Positions 62,383 to 64,000 of a DNA stretch of 64,000 nucleotides are shown in pieces. Numbering within the stretch: position 1 is the stretch's first letter; each line of letters opens with the position of its first letter. The DNA comes from Bauldia sp963759235 (GTDB lineage Bacteria; Pseudomonadota; Alphaproteobacteria; Rhizobiales; Kaistiaceae). The stretch spans positions 186,001-250,000 of the forward strand of contig CAVWYO010000008.1 in NCBI GenBank assembly GCA_963759235.1, given 5' to 3'. A model generated the notes under the pieces. That model searched no databases. It had not been told where the DNA came from and saw only the letters and a list, made by a program, of their open reading frames with translations. Made by a program: the position numbers and the translations under genes.

Positions 62383-63363
62383 CTACTCCGCCGCGGCCCG
62401 GCCCCGCAGCCGGGCCGGCGAGGTGCCGTACCGCGTGGTGAAGGCGTTGATGAAATTGGTGACGTGGTTGTAGCCGACGCGGAAGGCGATCTGCTTCACC
62501 GGGGTGTCGGTGGTCTCCAGCGCAATGCGGGCGTGCTCCAGCCGCTCGTCGCGAAGTATCTCGTAGACCGATCCGCCGAACAGGGCGCGGAAGCCGGCAT
62601 TGAGCGCGCTTTCGCTCATGCCCGCCGTTGCGGCGAGTTCGCCCACGGTGGGCGGGTGCCGCATGTCGAACACCAGCCGCTCCCACGCCTCTTTCAGCTT
62701 GCCGCACTCCCCACTCGACAAGGCTTCCGGCCGCGCCATGGTGGTTGCCCTGGCCGTCTCCATGGCGAGGAGCTGCAGGACGACCCCCTCCATGAAGATC
62801 ATACGCAGCGGACCGCGGAGGGGACTTGTGAACAGCGTCGAGGCCAGGCGACGACGCGCCGTGCCGACCGGAATCGGGATCAGACAGCCGCCGTGAGGCC
62901 TTTCAGCGATGAGCGGCGCCAGCATGGCCGGCACTGCATCGCCGAAGATGCTCCGCACACGATCATCGCGGATCATGTAGCCGACAAGCCGCAGGCTCTT
63001 TCCCGGGACAGGCGTGAAACTCGCCCGCCGATCGATCGGGCGGAACAGAAGCGACCGATCGGGGCCGATTTCGGAAGACTGGCCGTCAGACAGGCCAATG
63101 GTCACGCGCCCCTTGACCGCCATGTGCGACATAAGCCAGGGCTCCGGATCTTCCTGGTGCGGCTCGACCGTCAGCGGTCGGCGGACTTCCGCCTGGGTCA
63201 GATGGAGACGGATGCCGGGACCGACGTCGATCCGTTCGATCGTGGCATGCCAGTAGTCGTCATCGACCTCGATGCGCTCCGACACCGCGATCTGCGCATC
63301 GACGCCGCCCTCACGGACCAGCCATTCGATACGGCTCGGCGATTGGCCTCCAGCCATTGACAT
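62383..63363 (-). CDS. AraC-family regulator, PchR-like
   Basis: The product has 326 residues: an N-terminal half of about 220 residues without a clear family, then an AraC domain (TVGELAATAGMSESALNAGF, RALFGGSVYEIL, PVKQIAFRVGYNHVTNFINA). The YNHVTNF form resembles PchR-type regulators of siderophore or other outer-membrane functions. ATG 63363 lacks a strong ribosome site; the frame extends to 63507. It lies between two RTX relics, so its target may be the RTX genes, but no operator was found. Confidence 0.85.
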   Translation of the reverse strand: MSMAGGQSPSRIEWLVREGGVDAQIAVSERIEVDDDYWHATIERIDVGPGIRLHLTQAEVRRPLTVEPHQEDPEPWLMSHMAVKGRVTIGLSDGQSSEIGPDRSLLFRPIDRRASFTPVPGKSLRLVGYMIRDDRVRSIFGDAVPAMLAPLIAERPHGGCLIPIPVGTARRRLASTLFTSPLRGPLRMIFMEGVVLQLLAMETARATTMARPEALSSGECGKLKEAWERLVFDMRHPPTVGELAATAGMSESALNAGFRALFGGSVYEILRDERLEHARIALETTDTPVKQIAFRVGYNHVTNFINAFTTRYGTSPARLRGRAAAE

Positions 63364-63630
63364 TGCTCTGCGCGCCGCATTTCGGCCCGTCCAAGCCGGG
63401 CCGTGTCGCATTTTGACCACCCGCCGCCGCCAGGCAAGCCGGATTATGCGCAAACCAATCATATAACTAACAGCTTGAGATAGCCCGGCCTTGCCGATTT
63501 CCTGCACTGGGCGACGGTTTCACCGTCGGCGGGCCAATCTGCCCGTTCTGGCTGATGCGCAGGGAGGATCGCGATGGCCGTTTTCCACGCCTCGCCATTG
63601 CGCGCCGCGTGACGCAAAGATCGACCCCCC

Positions 63631-63666
63631 ACCTACCTCAACCACACCGACTTCATGGTGATCTGA
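63631..63666 (+). pseudogene. Second relic of an RTX C-terminus
   Basis: TYLNHTDFMVI and a stop at 63664-63666 repeat the RTX ending. Just upstream KIDP matches KVDP of the other relic after allowing one missing base near 63629. The rest of the 456-base gap (63364-63819) holds no gene; a possible -10 for the AraC gene lies near 63461-63467 on the minus strand. Confidence 0.6.
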
Positions 63667-63819
63667 CCGGCTGCCACCGGTCCCCCCTCTTTTGGGAGAA
63701 CGCAAATGGCAACCATCATCGTCACAGCGACGGCGGCGGCGCCACAAACAGACTTTCCTTGCCTTAAGTCACCATGACACCGGCTGGCGGGCAGCCCACC
63801 GTCTACGAGGAGATCGATC

Positions 63820-64000
63820 ATGGCCACTTATATCGTCGATAATGCCAGCGACGTCGTTGACGGCAACTACGGGTCCGGCAATCTTTCGCTGCGCGAGGCG
63901 ATCATCCAGGCCAACGCAGCGGCGGGCGCCGACACCATCACCTTCGCTGCCAGCCTCGCCGGCCAGACGATCACCCTGACCGGCGGCCAGCTGACGCTTA
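63820..64000 (+). CDS. Start of a probable secreted beta-helix/RTX-type protein (partial)
   Basis: ATG 63820, preceded by GAGGAGA, opens a frame that runs off the right edge after 60 residues. The sequence includes NLSLREAIIQANAAAGADTI, the CSLREAI-like motif found at the start of many secreted right-handed beta-helix and RTX proteins. It probably continues the local cluster of type I-secreted proteins. Length and remaining domains are not visible. Confidence 0.7.
   Translation, partial: MATYIVDNASDVVDGNYGSGNLSLREAIIQANAAAGADTITFAASLAGQTITLTGGQLTL

Overview
The window looks like part of the chromosome, or a large replicon, of a high-G+C alphaproteobacterium, most likely Hyphomicrobiales (Rhizobiales). 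The grounds are protein style, dense catabolic operons with ABC transporters, LacI/AraC control, and a pair of rhizobial-type intergenic palindromes. No rRNA, tRNA, CRISPR array or insertion sequence was seen.

Region 1 (1-11308) is a bacterial microcompartment (BMC) locus of the RMM / aminoacetone-utilisation kind. It holds the end of a polyamine-type ABC importer, an SDR, an AraC regulator, a CoA-acylating aldehyde dehydrogenase with a C-terminal encapsulation-type helix, shell proteins (two BMC-T, one BMC-P, one BMC-H), a small BMC-associated protein, an amino-alcohol kinase-like APH protein, a class III PLP enzyme and a second SDR. By analogy with the mycobacterial system the route would be aminoacetone, then 1-amino-2-propanol, its phosphate, propanal and propionyl-CoA. 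Both divergent promoter regions carry a heptamer repeated at exactly 21 bp, a good candidate operator for the AraC protein.

Region 2 (11309-22074) is an inositol-like sugar module: LacI regulator, ribose-type ABC importer, a PhyH dioxygenase, a Gfo/Idh/MocA dehydrogenase, an IolE/IolI-like TIM barrel, and IolC, IolB and IolJ homologues. IolD and IolA are absent here. Three near-identical LacI-type palindromes (11409, 16831, 19093) tie the units together. Region 3 (22270-33045) is a mannoside operon: a second LacI regulator, a MalFGK-type importer with its binding protein, and two different cytoplasmic GH38 alpha-mannosidases. A lone acetamidase/formamidase follows at 33280-34266.

Region 4 (34481-47741) mixes secreted calcium-binding RTX proteins with metabolic genes. 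One very large RTX protein (beta-propeller repeats, FG-GAP/VCBS repeats, cadherin-like repeats, RTX tail) is broken by many frameshifts; two small RTX proteins are intact. Between them lie a GH32-like glycosidase, a frameshifted SDR with an SMP-30 lactonase and a tautomerase, a DUF3617 protein and a TrpB-like synthase.

Region 5 (47975-57963) holds an AraC regulator divergent from an SDR, again with a 21-bp direct-repeat operator; a polyamine-type ABC importer with two paralogous binding proteins (one permease frameshifted); a DapA-family aldolase; and a PuuE-type allantoinase. Region 6 (58394-64000) is a second large, heavily frameshifted RTX gene, a small unknown gene, a PchR-like AraC regulator flanked by two relics of RTX C-termini, and the start of another probable secreted protein. 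The frameshifts are strongly concentrated in the two large repeat proteins, which suggests either local assembly error or gene decay.
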